Part shown: positions 51,198 to 58,952 of the stretch, piece after piece
How positions within the stretch are numbered: position 1 is the stretch's first letter
Layout of the letters: each line of letters opens with the position of its first letter
Assembly: GCA_964545715.1 (NCBI GenBank)
Contig: CAZJHX010000004.1
Location: forward strand, 1-64,000
Direction: 5' to 3'
Length of the DNA stretch: 64,000 bases
DNA from: CAZJHX01 sp964545715
GTDB taxonomy: Bacteria > Myxococcota_A > UBA9042 > GCA-2863065
Made by a program: the position numbers and the translations under genes
The notes under the pieces: generated by a model
Told to the model about the DNA's origin: nothing
The model's database searches: none
Seen by the model: the letters and a program-made list of their open reading frames with translations, nothing else

Positions 51198-52208
51198 AAG
51201 CGCCAGCGAGAGCAACAAGGCCACGACCACACCCGGGCCGGACGACGCGTCACGCGCCGCGCTGCAGGAGACGAAGGGCTCGGTGACGTTTGTGCGCGCG
51301 TGCGGCAGAAAGGACGACTGGCAGTACAGGTTGTCGATCGTGCAGCCCTCCTCGTATTGCAGCCACTTGTCCAGCACCAGCTCCACCTCGTTTTGATCCC
51401 GGATGCCTAGGCTGCGCGACGCCGCGTACAGCAGGTCGCCGCTGGCCTCGATGGCCGCCATGGTCATGGGCGCGGTCGCCGGATCGCCGCACTCGTCCAT
51501 GGCCATGGAGTGGGCCAGGCCGTCGCGCGCCTCGTCGTGCCCCGGGCCCAGCGGCTCCACAAAGTTCATGACGTGCCGGATGCGGCGCAGATCCTCAGAG
51601 CGCAGCGTGTGCGTAAACGAGTCCTGCAGCGTGTGCATCGCGCGCCCCGTGTAGTACGCCGGCGCCCAGACGTCGACCGGCACGTCGCCAAAGAAGTCCA
51701 GCGTGAAGCGGGTCGTCAGCAGCTGCTCGGGCGGCGGGCGGATGAGAAACGACGTGGCGACGCCGATCTGCGACAAGATGAACTTTCGGCACGCCTCGAT
51801 CGCCGGCTTGTCACCCTGAGGCCCGTCCTGGTCGATCGCTCGCAGGCAGTGCAGATCCTGGCCGTCGACGCTGGTGTGAATCGACCGCAGAGACGCCAGG
51901 TTCAGCGCGGAGTGCCCCTCGGTGTCGTTGGACCGCACGCCCACGTACATGCTGAAGAACGCGAAATCCACCGGGTCCGAGATGCTGGGGATGTCGTGGC
52001 GCTCTCGAATCACCGCGGCGAGCTGCCGCCACTGCTCGCTTTTGGGGATGGCGATTCCGTCGATGTCGATGTCGAAGCCTGAGAGCAGAAACGCCGTGGT
52101 GGTGATCTCCTCGTGGCACGGTGTGCTGAAGCCGGTCGCGATGCTGAAGGCGCCCGCCTCAGTCGGCACACAGCACGCGGCGGCGATCAACGGCAGCAGC
52201 GCTCTCAC
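50214..52208 (-). CDS. Phospholipase-C-like MYXO-CTERM protein fused in frame to BMP-family lipoprotein
   Basis: 664 residues, GTG start overlapping the upstream stop (GTGA). The first half has a signal peptide, then features of the zinc-dependent phospholipase C/S1-P1 nuclease fold (STPCHEEITTTAF, HTLQDSFTHTLRSEDLRR with the LQDxFxH signature, ARDGLAHSMAMDE). It ends near residue 345 in a MYXO-CTERM-like anchor: Cys-Ser, GVVVALLLSLALL, then ARRPRR. Without a stop, the frame continues into LLAVIAVLAALGGC, a lipobox, and a BMP/PnrA-type periplasmic binding protein (LYPVGGLGDRGFADNAN, VGAPYADFV, GVAFLAGVTAAAVS, VDVIFPPAGAA). BMP proteins bind nucleosides for ABC uptake or act as receptors. Two anchors back to back suggest two genes joined at this point or a dual-start arrangement. 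Confidence 0.83.
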   Translation of the reverse strand: MRALLPLIAAACCVPTEAGAFSIATGFSTPCHEEITTTAFLLSGFDIDIDGIAIPKSEQWRQLAAVIRERHDIPSISDPVDFAFFSMYVGVRSNDTEGHSALNLASLRSIHTSVDGQDLHCLRAIDQDGPQGDKPAIEACRKFILSQIGVATSFLIRPPPEQLLTTRFTLDFFGDVPVDVWAPAYYTGRAMHTLQDSFTHTLRSEDLRRIRHVMNFVEPLGPGHDEARDGLAHSMAMDECGDPATAPMTMAAIEASGDLLYAASRSLGIRDQNEVELVLDKWLQYEEGCTIDNLYCQSSFLPHARTNVTEPFVSCSAARDASSGPGVVVALLLSLALLARRPRRLLAVIAVLAALGGCAPDEPQAVFSVKALYPVGGLGDRGFADNANTGVVVAGLTHEFALESAEPQTVEEAQKTFVDWTKTAFAGPGEEIIIAVGAPYADFVETAACDFNNRRVLLLDATATECPDLRSVEFRTYGVAFLAGVTAAAVSETGQTAVIAGTDIAPVAELIDGFQAGLAHAGATPAAVHYLADDLSGFGDVDGAIALAEQLYGEGVDVIFPPAGAAASGVLQVAADEADRFTFGVDADQTLRAPNTVIGSLLKRLDKEIQTTLIGMGLNKFTSGSLILGMDNGGTELFINPRFGQAVTAAQGAAEAARAAEGAR

Positions 52209-52735
52209 CAGGAGCCCTCGATGGTCACGACTGTTCGGTACTCTGCCAACAGCAGCGGGATCGAGCCGACGATCGGCGCGACCAGCGCAAAGGACAGCGG
52301 GTCCAGACCAAGCGCCAGATGCTCGCCGATCGGCCAGCGCAGCCCGACAAAGCGCGCGTCCAGGAAGAACCCGACGTCGCCGGCTTTCTCCAGCACGGTA
52401 TCGAAGAGCAGGATGGACGGACCCATCGCCAGCCCGGTGCGCGCCCGCCCGCCAAAAAAGAGGTACTCAAATCCGACGCCGACGTTGAGCGCGCCGTTGA
52501 ACACCGTGAGGGTCTCTTCGCTGGCCAGCCAGTTGTTGTGCTCGACCTGCGCAAACAGCCCCCACCGCGCCCACCGATACCCCCCTTTCACGCCGTATCC
52601 AAACGTGCCGCCTAGCGAGGATCGGTCGGAGGCGTCGCTGAGCAGTGACAGGTGTCCCTCTGCCTGCAGAAAGGCGCGGTTTTCAGGTGGCGGCGCGGCC
52701 AGGAGGGCCGCCACCAGCACGGTTGCGGTCAGCAT
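52205..52735 (-). CDS. Small outer-membrane protein, hypothetical
   Basis: 176 residues with a short signal peptide (cleavage near LLAAPPPE). The mature part alternates as in a small barrel (FGYGVKGGYRWARWGLFAQVEHN, split by short turns) and ends in YRTVVTIEGSW, a terminal aromatic strand. No family recognised. First gene of the minus-strand cluster; its stop overlaps the next gene's GTG. The 86 bases upstream separate it from the divergent histidine kinase gene. Confidence 0.78.
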   Translation of the reverse strand: MLTATVLVAALLAAPPPENRAFLQAEGHLSLLSDASDRSSLGGTFGYGVKGGYRWARWGLFAQVEHNNWLASEETLTVFNGALNVGVGFEYLFFGGRARTGLAMGPSILLFDTVLEKAGDVGFFLDARFVGLRWPIGEHLALGLDPLSFALVAPIVGSIPLLLAEYRTVVTIEGSW

Positions 52736-52821
52736 GGGGCAACAATACCACCGAAGTCAGCGATTTTCTTGCGGTGTAAGCGTGTCGGAATGACACTCGG
52801 GCGAAACCGGGCGAGAAGATA

Positions 52822-54456
52822 ATGAGCGGGTCGCATCGAATCCTTTTAATCGACAACGCTGTTGCTGACCGCCGGCTTGCAGAGGTGGTTCTTTCTGCTC
52901 ACGGCCGGACGCCCGAGATCACTGTAGCCGCCGACGCCATGCAATTTGCCGAAGCGCTGGCCAGCGGCGAATTCGACATCGTGGTCGTAGAGTCCGACCT
53001 GGGGTGGACCCGCGGTCCCGCCGTGGTCGAGACGGTCAAGCGCACCCTCGAGGTCCCCGTCATCCTGTTTACCGAGCCCGGCAACGACCAGACTGTCGCT
53101 GACGCGGTGAGCGCCGGCGTGGATGAGTTTGTGGTCAAGGGCACAGAGGGCTTCCTGCGGCTGCCCGAGGCCGTCAAGGAGCTTGCCGACAAGCCCAAGG
53201 CCGAGCCCGCAGTCGAGGCCCACCTGGCCGATCTCATCGCCCGCAGCGGGCTGGGCACCTTCCGCGCGACCATCGACGGGGGCCTGCTCGAGGCCAACGG
53301 CGCCTTCCTGGACCTGCTGCAGATGGGGTCGATCCAGGCCGCGTTGTCGGCCAACGTGCACGAGCTCTGCCTGCCCGGCGAGCGGCGCTCTCAGCTGCTG
53401 ATGCGGCTGCGGCGCGACGGCTTCATCCACGAGGAGGAGCTGCGGCTGATGCGGGCCGACGGCGAGTGGGTCACGGTTGCCCTGACAGAGACCGTGAGCA
53501 CGCAGGATGGCGAGCAGGTCGTCAACGGCTTGATCGAAGCTGTCCCCGAGCAGCAGGCTCCGGACGCCCTGGCCAACAAGGCGGTCATTGCTGCGCACGA
53601 CCTCAAAGAGCCGCTGCGCACAATGCTTCGATACAGTGAGATGCTGAAGTCGCGCTATCGCGGTCAACTGGACGCCGAAGGCCACGAGTTCCTGGACTTC
53701 GTGCACGACGCCGCCGCCCGCATGCGCAAGCAGGTGGAGACGCTCTTCAGCACCGGCGAGACCGTCACGGCGCCCCCGGATGCGGCGGAGTCGACGGAAG
53801 CGGATGTGGCGTTCAACGACGCGATCGAGCGTCTGGACGCGCTGCTTGGCGACGCGGGGGCCAGCATCACGTGCGACCCGCTGCCACGCGTGATGGTGCC
53901 GCACTCCGAGCTCTTGCAGCTGCTGCAAAACCTGTTGGAGAACGCGATCAAGTTCCGCGGCGACAACATCGCCCAGGTGCACGTGACCGCAGAGCGCCGG
54001 GGCGCGCAGTGGCTGTTCTCGGTGGAGGACAACGGCATCGGCATCCCGTCGGAGGACGCCGAGCGCATCTTCGGCATGTTCCAGCGCGCGCAGCACCCGT
54101 ACGGCAACTACCCGGGGACCGGCATCGGGCTGGCCGTGTGCAAGGGCGTCGTCGAGCGCTACGGCGGTCGCATCTGGGTCGAGTCCGGGAAGGGCTCGAT
54201 CTTCTACTTCACGCTTCCGGCTGACGACACCGCTCCATTGCGCGCCGTCACGCCCGCACCGGCGAAGAAGCCGGCTGCGCGGACCGCATCGGCGACCCGT
54301 AAAACCAAAAAGAAGACGAAGAAAACCGCACCGCTGCGAGTCACGCGGCGGGACGGCGGCGACGTTCTGGCGGCTACGGCCGACGAGGGCGAGACGACCC
54401 GGACTCCCACGATCCAAACGGTCTCTCCCGGTGTGACGTCCAAGGCGAAGGGCTGA
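52822..54456 (+). CDS. Hybrid histidine kinase: pseudo-receiver, PAS, HisKA, HATPase
   Basis: 544 residues; GGGCGAGAAG precedes ATG 52822. Residues 5-125 form a receiver-like domain in which the phosphoacceptor Asp is replaced by Glu57 (VVVESDLGW) and the acidic pair is Asp-Asn; the late Lys (VVKG) remains. A PAS-like domain (about 130-245) follows, then a dimerisation domain with His259 in AAHDLKEPLR, and an ATPase with N-box NLLENAIKF, DNGIGIP and GTGIGLAVCKGVVERYGG. The sequence style is that of phytochrome-type (Cph1) output kinases. The last 80 residues are basic and Ala/Lys-rich. No membrane helix, so cytoplasmic. Its 3' neighbour, ten bases on, is a receiver-GGDEF-EAL protein, a plausible phosphotransfer target. 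Confidence 0.92.
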   Translation: MSGSHRILLIDNAVADRRLAEVVLSAHGRTPEITVAADAMQFAEALASGEFDIVVVESDLGWTRGPAVVETVKRTLEVPVILFTEPGNDQTVADAVSAGVDEFVVKGTEGFLRLPEAVKELADKPKAEPAVEAHLADLIARSGLGTFRATIDGGLLEANGAFLDLLQMGSIQAALSANVHELCLPGERRSQLLMRLRRDGFIHEEELRLMRADGEWVTVALTETVSTQDGEQVVNGLIEAVPEQQAPDALANKAVIAAHDLKEPLRTMLRYSEMLKSRYRGQLDAEGHEFLDFVHDAAARMRKQVETLFSTGETVTAPPDAAESTEADVAFNDAIERLDALLGDAGASITCDPLPRVMVPHSELLQLLQNLLENAIKFRGDNIAQVHVTAERRGAQWLFSVEDNGIGIPSEDAERIFGMFQRAQHPYGNYPGTGIGLAVCKGVVERYGGRIWVESGKGSIFYFTLPADDTAPLRAVTPAPAKKPAARTASATRKTKKKTKKTAPLRVTRRDGGDVLAATADEGETTRTPTIQTVSPGVTSKAKG

Positions 54457-54466
54457 GGTTGAATCC

Positions 54467-56557
54467 ATGAACAAACCCCCAGTAACGCGCGTGCTCCTGC
54501 TGGAGGACGACGACGCTGACGCCCGCTTGATCGAGCTGATGTTGAATGAGGCGCGCGGGCACTTTGAGTTGTCGCGTGTCTCCACGCTGACGGACGCCCT
54601 GGCGCTGATCGGCCGCGAGGAGTTCGACGTGGCGCTGGTCGACCTGCGGGTGTCCGACAGCGCGGGCGTGACCACCTGCGAGTCGGTCCGGGAGGCGGCC
54701 CCCCGGCTGGCCATGGTCGTGGTCAGCGGTTTGGAGAACGAGCCGCAGGCGGTCCAGGTAGTCTCGCTGGGCGCGCAGGACTATCTGTTCAAGGATGAGC
54801 TGGATCGCGGCATGTTGTCGCGCTCGATCCGTTACGCCATGGAGCGCAAACGCATCGAGCAGGAGCTGCGGGACAGCGAGGAGCGCTATGCCTTAGCTGT
54901 GCGCGGCGCTAACGACGGGCTGTGGGATTGGGACCTGGACAGTGGTCGCATCTACTTCTCCGATCGCTGGAAGGCGATGGTGGGAGCGAGCATCCACTTC
55001 GAGGGCGTGCCCAACGAGTGGTTCGACCGCATACACCCAGACGACTGCGAGCTTTTTGGTGCGGCCATCAAGGCGCATCTGGACGATCAAACCCCTCAGC
55101 TGATGTTCGAATTTCGCATGGAGCGTGCCGACGGCATGTTCCGCTGGATGCTCTGCCGCGGGCTCGCCGTGCGCGGGGACGACGGCCGCGCGACGCGTCT
55201 GGCCGGGTCGATGAGCGACATCACCAAGCGAAAGCACGCTGAGGAGCGGCTGGTTCACGAGGCGCTGCACGACGCCCTGACCGGCCTGCCGAACCGGGTC
55301 TTGTTCTTGGACCGGCTTGGTCAATCGCTGCGTCGAGCCCGTCGCAATCAGGCGTTTGACTATGCGGTCCTCTTTCTCGATTTGGACGGCTTCAAGCTGG
55401 TCAACGACAGCCTGGGCCACGTCGTGGGCGATCAGCTGCTGATCGAGATCTCGCGCCGTGTGCGCGGCTGTATCCGACCCAGCGACACCGTCGCGCGCCT
55501 GGGTGGCGACGAGTTTGCGGTGCTGCTGGACGGGGAGCTGAAGGACGGCGACGCAGAGCGCGCGGCGGAGCGTATCCACGCGGAGCTGCGCAAGCCGGTG
55601 ATGATCAAGGAGCAGGAGGTCTTTACCAGCTGCAGCATCGGCATCACGCGCAGCTCGGAGGAGTATCGCCGCCCAGAGGAGCTGCTGCGGGACGCGGACT
55701 CCGCCATGTATCTGGCCAAAGAGCAGGGGCGCGCGCGTTACGAGGTGTCGGATCCAGCCATCCACCTGGCGGCGCTGGAGCGGCTGGAGCTCGAGACGGA
55801 CCTGCACGGCGCGACCGAGCGCGGTGAGCTGCAGCTGAACTTTCAGCCGATCGTGGCGCTGGCGTCCGGTGAGACGGTCGGCTTCGAGGCGCTGCTGCGC
55901 TGGCAGTGCCCGACGCGGGGCACCGTAGCGCCCAAAGAGTTCATCCCCATCGCCGAGGACACCGGCCTGATCGTGCCGATCGGGGAGTGGGTGCTGGAGA
56001 ACGCCTGTCGGCAGATGAAGGCGTGGCAGACGTCAATCCCGTCCATGGCGCAGTGCTGCATCAGCGTGAACTTGTCGGCGCGCCAGTTCATGGAGGCGGA
56101 CCTCTGCTACCGCATCGCGGACATCCTGGCGGCGACCGGGCTGGACCCGCGATACCTGGTGTTGGAGATCACCGAGAACGTTCTGATGAAGAATGCGGAC
56201 TCGATGGCTCGGACACTGCGAGCGATTCGCAAACTGGGTGTGCGCATCGACATCGACGACTTCGGCACCGGCTGCTCGTCGCTGGGCTGCTTGCACCAGT
56301 TCCCCATCGACCGGCTGAAGATCGACCTGTCGTTTGTCGCCGGTATGAGCACCGTGAAAGGCGACATGGAGATCGTTCGGGCGATCGTGTCCTTGGCGCA
56401 CAGCCTCGAGATCGCGGTTGTGGCCGAGGGAATCGAGACGCCCGAGCAGCTCCGCCGTTTGCGGTTGCTGTCTTGTGAATATGGTCAGGGCTTCCTGTTC
56501 TCCCGCCCGGTGGAGTGCCACGACGAGGGCTTAATGGCCTTCGAAATGGCCGGGTAG
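54467..56557 (+). CDS. Receiver-PAS-GGDEF-EAL c-di-GMP signalling protein
   Basis: 696 residues. Receiver domain 8-130 with acidic EDDD and phosphoacceptor Asp59 (ALVDLRVSD). PAS/PAC domain about 135-265 (GLWDWDLDSGRIYFSDRW, GSMSDITKRKHAEE). The GGDEF domain (about 270-430) has an intact active site LGGDEFAVLL and DLDGFKLVNDSLGH. The EAL domain (about 440-690) has VGFEALLRW, NLSARQF, EITENVLM, DIDDFGTGCSSLG and VVAEGIE, so the catalytic set looks complete. Both synthesis and hydrolysis of cyclic di-GMP are possible on sequence. It immediately follows a histidine kinase and precedes acyltransferase and DksA genes. Cytoplasmic. Confidence 0.95.
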   Translation: MNKPPVTRVLLLEDDDADARLIELMLNEARGHFELSRVSTLTDALALIGREEFDVALVDLRVSDSAGVTTCESVREAAPRLAMVVVSGLENEPQAVQVVSLGAQDYLFKDELDRGMLSRSIRYAMERKRIEQELRDSEERYALAVRGANDGLWDWDLDSGRIYFSDRWKAMVGASIHFEGVPNEWFDRIHPDDCELFGAAIKAHLDDQTPQLMFEFRMERADGMFRWMLCRGLAVRGDDGRATRLAGSMSDITKRKHAEERLVHEALHDALTGLPNRVLFLDRLGQSLRRARRNQAFDYAVLFLDLDGFKLVNDSLGHVVGDQLLIEISRRVRGCIRPSDTVARLGGDEFAVLLDGELKDGDAERAAERIHAELRKPVMIKEQEVFTSCSIGITRSSEEYRRPEELLRDADSAMYLAKEQGRARYEVSDPAIHLAALERLELETDLHGATERGELQLNFQPIVALASGETVGFEALLRWQCPTRGTVAPKEFIPIAEDTGLIVPIGEWVLENACRQMKAWQTSIPSMAQCCISVNLSARQFMEADLCYRIADILAATGLDPRYLVLEITENVLMKNADSMARTLRAIRKLGVRIDIDDFGTGCSSLGCLHQFPIDRLKIDLSFVAGMSTVKGDMEIVRAIVSLAHSLEIAVVAEGIETPEQLRRLRLLSCEYGQGFLFSRPVECHDEGLMAFEMAG

Positions 56558-56561
56558 GATC

Positions 56562-57143
56562 TTGCGTCGCTGGCTGGGCCGCGTCTCCTTGCGACTGTTC
56601 GGCTGGGAAGCGGTCGGCGAGGGCTTCGATGCACCGAAGTGCGTGTTTATCGCGGCGCCGCACACGTCCAATTGGGACCTGTTTTTTATGCTGGCGGTCG
56701 CGTGGACGCTGCGCGTGCCGATGTCCTGGGCCGGCAAGCACACCCTGTTCAAGATCCCGCTGTGGGGCTGGTACCTGAGCCTGGTGGGCGGCCTGCCCGT
56801 CGTGCGCGGGTCCAAGACCAACACCGTGCAGCAGCTGGCGGACCATTTCAAAGGTCGTGACCGCATGTACCTGGCCATGGCGCCTTCGGGCACGCGCGGC
56901 CTCAGGGACAGCTGGAAGTCGGGGTTCTACCACGTGGCTGTAGCGGCCGACGTGCCCATCGTCTGCGGCTTTCTGGACTACAAGAACAAGCGCGGCGGGG
57001 TCGGCCCGATCATCCATCCAACCGGCGACGTCAAGGCTGATATGGACCGCATCCGCGAGTTCTACGGCCCGATCGAGGGCAAGAAGAACGCCCTCAAGAG
57101 CACGATCCGCCTCAGAGACGAGGACGCCGCTGATGCCGGATGA
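56562..57143 (+). CDS. Lysophospholipid (1-acylglycerol-3-phosphate type) acyltransferase
   Basis: 193 residues from TTG 56562 with AGGA just upstream, four bases after the previous stop. The HX4D catalytic motif is His34 to Asp39 (HTSNWD). Next comes LKIPLWGW-like TLFKIPLWGWYLSLVGGLPVV, and the third block reads APSGTRGL, where most PlsC proteins have PEGTRS. The protein belongs to the short, soluble-looking PlsC-like group whose substrates range from lysophosphatidate to lipid A or ornithine lipids; which one applies is not evident. The C-terminus overlaps the DksA-type gene by 11 bases, indicating translational coupling. Confidence 0.88.
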   Translation: MRRWLGRVSLRLFGWEAVGEGFDAPKCVFIAAPHTSNWDLFFMLAVAWTLRVPMSWAGKHTLFKIPLWGWYLSLVGGLPVVRGSKTNTVQQLADHFKGRDRMYLAMAPSGTRGLRDSWKSGFYHVAVAADVPIVCGFLDYKNKRGGVGPIIHPTGDVKADMDRIREFYGPIEGKKNALKSTIRLRDEDAADAG

Positions 57144-57501
57144 GCTGGCCGACGAGGAGATCGACGACCTGCGCGTCGATCTCGAGGCGCTGCTGGTCGA
57201 TCTGCGGACGTCGCTGCAGACCAACGCCGACAGCTCGGACGTGGTGGACCTCGACTCGCCGATCGGTCGCGTGTCTCGCATTGACGCTATCGCGCGCCAG
57301 CAGATGGCGCAGGCCAACAAAGCGCGCAAGCAGGTGCGCATCCGGCAGATCGAGGCGTCGCTGTCCGCGATCCAATCCGACATGTACGGCCTGTGTAAGA
57401 GCTGCGAGGACGACATCGGCTACGCTCGGCTCAAGGCGCGCCCTGAGACACCGTTTTGTCTGGCCTGTCAGCGGCAGTTCGAGGCGGCTCGAAAGGGTTA
57501 G
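57133..57501 (+). CDS. DksA/TraR-family zinc-finger protein
   Basis: 122 residues, ATG 57133 within the end of the acyltransferase gene. An acidic N-terminal helix is followed by GRVSRIDAIARQQMAQANKA (the helical region that reaches the RNA polymerase secondary channel in DksA). The C4 zinc site has Cys88, Cys91, Cys109 and Cys112 (CKSC, FCLAC). Length is between TraR (about 70) and DksA (about 150). The coiled-coil tip Asp pair of DksA is not obvious, so activity with ppGpp cannot be assumed. Last gene of the kinase/c-di-GMP/acyltransferase group. Confidence 0.88.
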   Translation: MPDELADEEIDDLRVDLEALLVDLRTSLQTNADSSDVVDLDSPIGRVSRIDAIARQQMAQANKARKQVRIRQIEASLSAIQSDMYGLCKSCEDDIGYARLKARPETPFCLACQRQFEAARKG

Positions 57502-57584
57502 ACTAGCCTACTCTACTGCTATAGCAAACGATATATGTTGTACGTGGTCATATAAAAAACGGTGCGCTGGTCGTCTTGTCTCTC

Positions 57585-57590
57585 TACAAT
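57585..57590 (+). promoter_or_regulatory. Candidate -10 element upstream of the pilin gene
   Basis: TACAAT in the AT-rich 119-base leader, about 30 bases before the pilin ATG. No convincing -35 is found at 16-18 bases, so an activator-dependent or alternative promoter is possible. A -24/-12 (sigma-54) match, usual for pilA genes, was looked for and not found. Confidence 0.3.
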
Positions 57591-57620
57591 AGGACTCTAG
57601 CTCAGCATGAGGGGAGTTCG

Positions 57621-58199
57621 ATGTTCCAACGGAGCAACAGTCGGGGGTTTACCCTGATCGAGTTGATGATCGTGGTCGCGATCCTGGCCATTCTGGCCGT
57701 GGTCGCTGTGCCGGCGTTCATCAAGTATATGCGTCGCGCCAAGACCACTGAGGCCATCGACCAGCTCGACAAGATCTACAAGTCCGCCGCGGTCTATTAC
57801 GGCACGCCGCAGATCGCTAAGGGCACCGGCATCGCGCTGGACTGCAGCTTTCCGGGCAGTCAGGGGATGACGCCCGACGTCAGCGCCAAGAAGTGCTGCG
57901 GCGGCGCGTTGGATGCCGACAAGGACGACCGCTGTGACGTCGATGTGTCCAAGTGGACCAACGCCCAGTGGTCCGCGCTGAACTTCCAGATGAATGATCA
58001 GCACTACTTCGGCTATACGTTCTCATCTGCGGGCACTCTGGCGACTGCCAAGTTCACCGCGGCCGCCAACGCCGACCTGGACTGCGACACCACGCTGTCC
58101 ACCTTTGAGCGGTATGGCTACGGTTCTGCGGACGCCCGACACGCGGATTGCGCGATGAAAGGCGCCTCGGCGTTCTACAAGAACAACGAGACCGAGTAG
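57621..58199 (+). CDS. Type IV pilin-like major or pseudopilin (PilA-type)
   Basis: 192 residues; ATG 57621 has GGGGAG seven bases upstream, and a longer open frame lacks the leader. The type III signal is clear: basic leader ending SNSRG, then FTLIELMIVVAILAILAVV with Glu at mature position 5. The mature domain has six or so cysteines, including a KKCCGG pair, and a DADKDDRCDVD loop that looks like a Ca-binding turn. Length (about 183 mature residues) fits a type IV pilin rather than a minor pseudopilin. No pil assembly gene lies in the window, so it is a single pilin locus. Confidence 0.9.
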   Translation: MFQRSNSRGFTLIELMIVVAILAILAVVAVPAFIKYMRRAKTTEAIDQLDKIYKSAAVYYGTPQIAKGTGIALDCSFPGSQGMTPDVSAKKCCGGALDADKDDRCDVDVSKWTNAQWSALNFQMNDQHYFGYTFSSAGTLATAKFTAAANADLDCDTTLSTFERYGYGSADARHADCAMKGASAFYKNNETE

Positions 58200-58205
58200 C
58201 TTCTC

Positions 58206-58952
58206 TCAGCAGGCCGACAGCAGCTCGACCAAAATGAGCAGCTCTGCGTCATCGCCCAGCGCGACGATTCCGCCGCCCGGCTGCAGGCGCTGCTGCGGGT
58301 CCGGCCGATAGTTGTACGGGCCTCGTGCACGCGGTCGATGGCCGATGATCACGCAGCCTGTCCGCTGCTGGAGTCCCGCCGTCGCGATCCGCAACCCCGC
58401 TACGAGGCAGCGCTCCTCGATCGGGATCTCCATCAGCAACAGCGTTCCAGCGGACGACGCCGTCAGCGCGTCCGAGTAGGTGGCGAGCTCCTGCCGCAGC
58501 ATGGCGTGGGCCAGCCGCTTGCCGCCCAGAGAAGCGATCCCGGCCACCTCGTCTGCGCCGACATTGCGAAACTTCTCGGCGTTGGCGTCGTCCTCCAGCC
58601 GCGCCACGATGCGCAGATCAGAGTTCAGCTGGCGCGCCGACAAGCACAGAAAGAGCCCGTCGCGGTCCCGGCTCAGGGTCGTCACCAGGCCCTGCGCGGT
58701 CTCGATATTGGCCTGCAGCAGCACGCCGTCGTCCAGCGCGTCACCGAGCAGCGCCGGGATATCGTGCTCGTACTCACTGCGCAACGCTCCGATGCAATCC
58801 GGGTCCCGCTCGACTACTAAAAATGGCGCGCGCTTCAGGTTGATGAGCTCCTTGACGACCTGTTGGCCGACGGCGCCGGCGCCGACCACGATGATGTGCC
58901 CGGCCTCCGGTATCGGTATGGGCGCCGGCTCTGGCGTCAACGCGATCGTCAT
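58206..58952 (-). CDS. RCK (TrkA-N/TrkA-C) regulatory protein without membrane part
   Basis: 248 residues. HIIVVGAGAVGQQVVKEL is a Rossmann NAD-binding start, followed by the TrkA-N core (ALLGDALDDGVLLQANIE, CLSARQLNSDLRIVARLED) and a C-terminal part with GCVIIGHRPRARGPYNYRP and IVALGDDAEL resembling TrkA-C. No transmembrane helix, so it is a separate gating-ring subunit. The start overlaps the channel gene stop by four bases (ATGA). It is homologous to the cytoplasmic half of that channel, suggesting hetero-oligomeric rings. Six bases from the convergent pilin gene. Confidence 0.9.
   Translation of the reverse strand: MTIALTPEPAPIPIPEAGHIIVVGAGAVGQQVVKELINLKRAPFLVVERDPDCIGALRSEYEHDIPALLGDALDDGVLLQANIETAQGLVTTLSRDRDGLFLCLSARQLNSDLRIVARLEDDANAEKFRNVGADEVAGIASLGGKRLAHAMLRQELATYSDALTASSAGTLLLMEIPIEERCLVAGLRIATAGLQQRTGCVIIGHRPRARGPYNYRPDPQQRLQPGGGIVALGDDAELLILVELLSAC

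Noticed and set aside
48954..51410. 818-codon plus-strand frame across the lipoprotein and BMP genes
   Set aside because: Low-complexity Ala/Arg/Gly/His product, no domain, antisense to two genes with recognisable domains. It does not explain the poly-G interruption.
57561..57595. Sigma-54 promoter for the pilin gene
   Set aside because: A GG and a TTGT occur, but the GG-N10-GC spacing of a -24/-12 promoter is not met.
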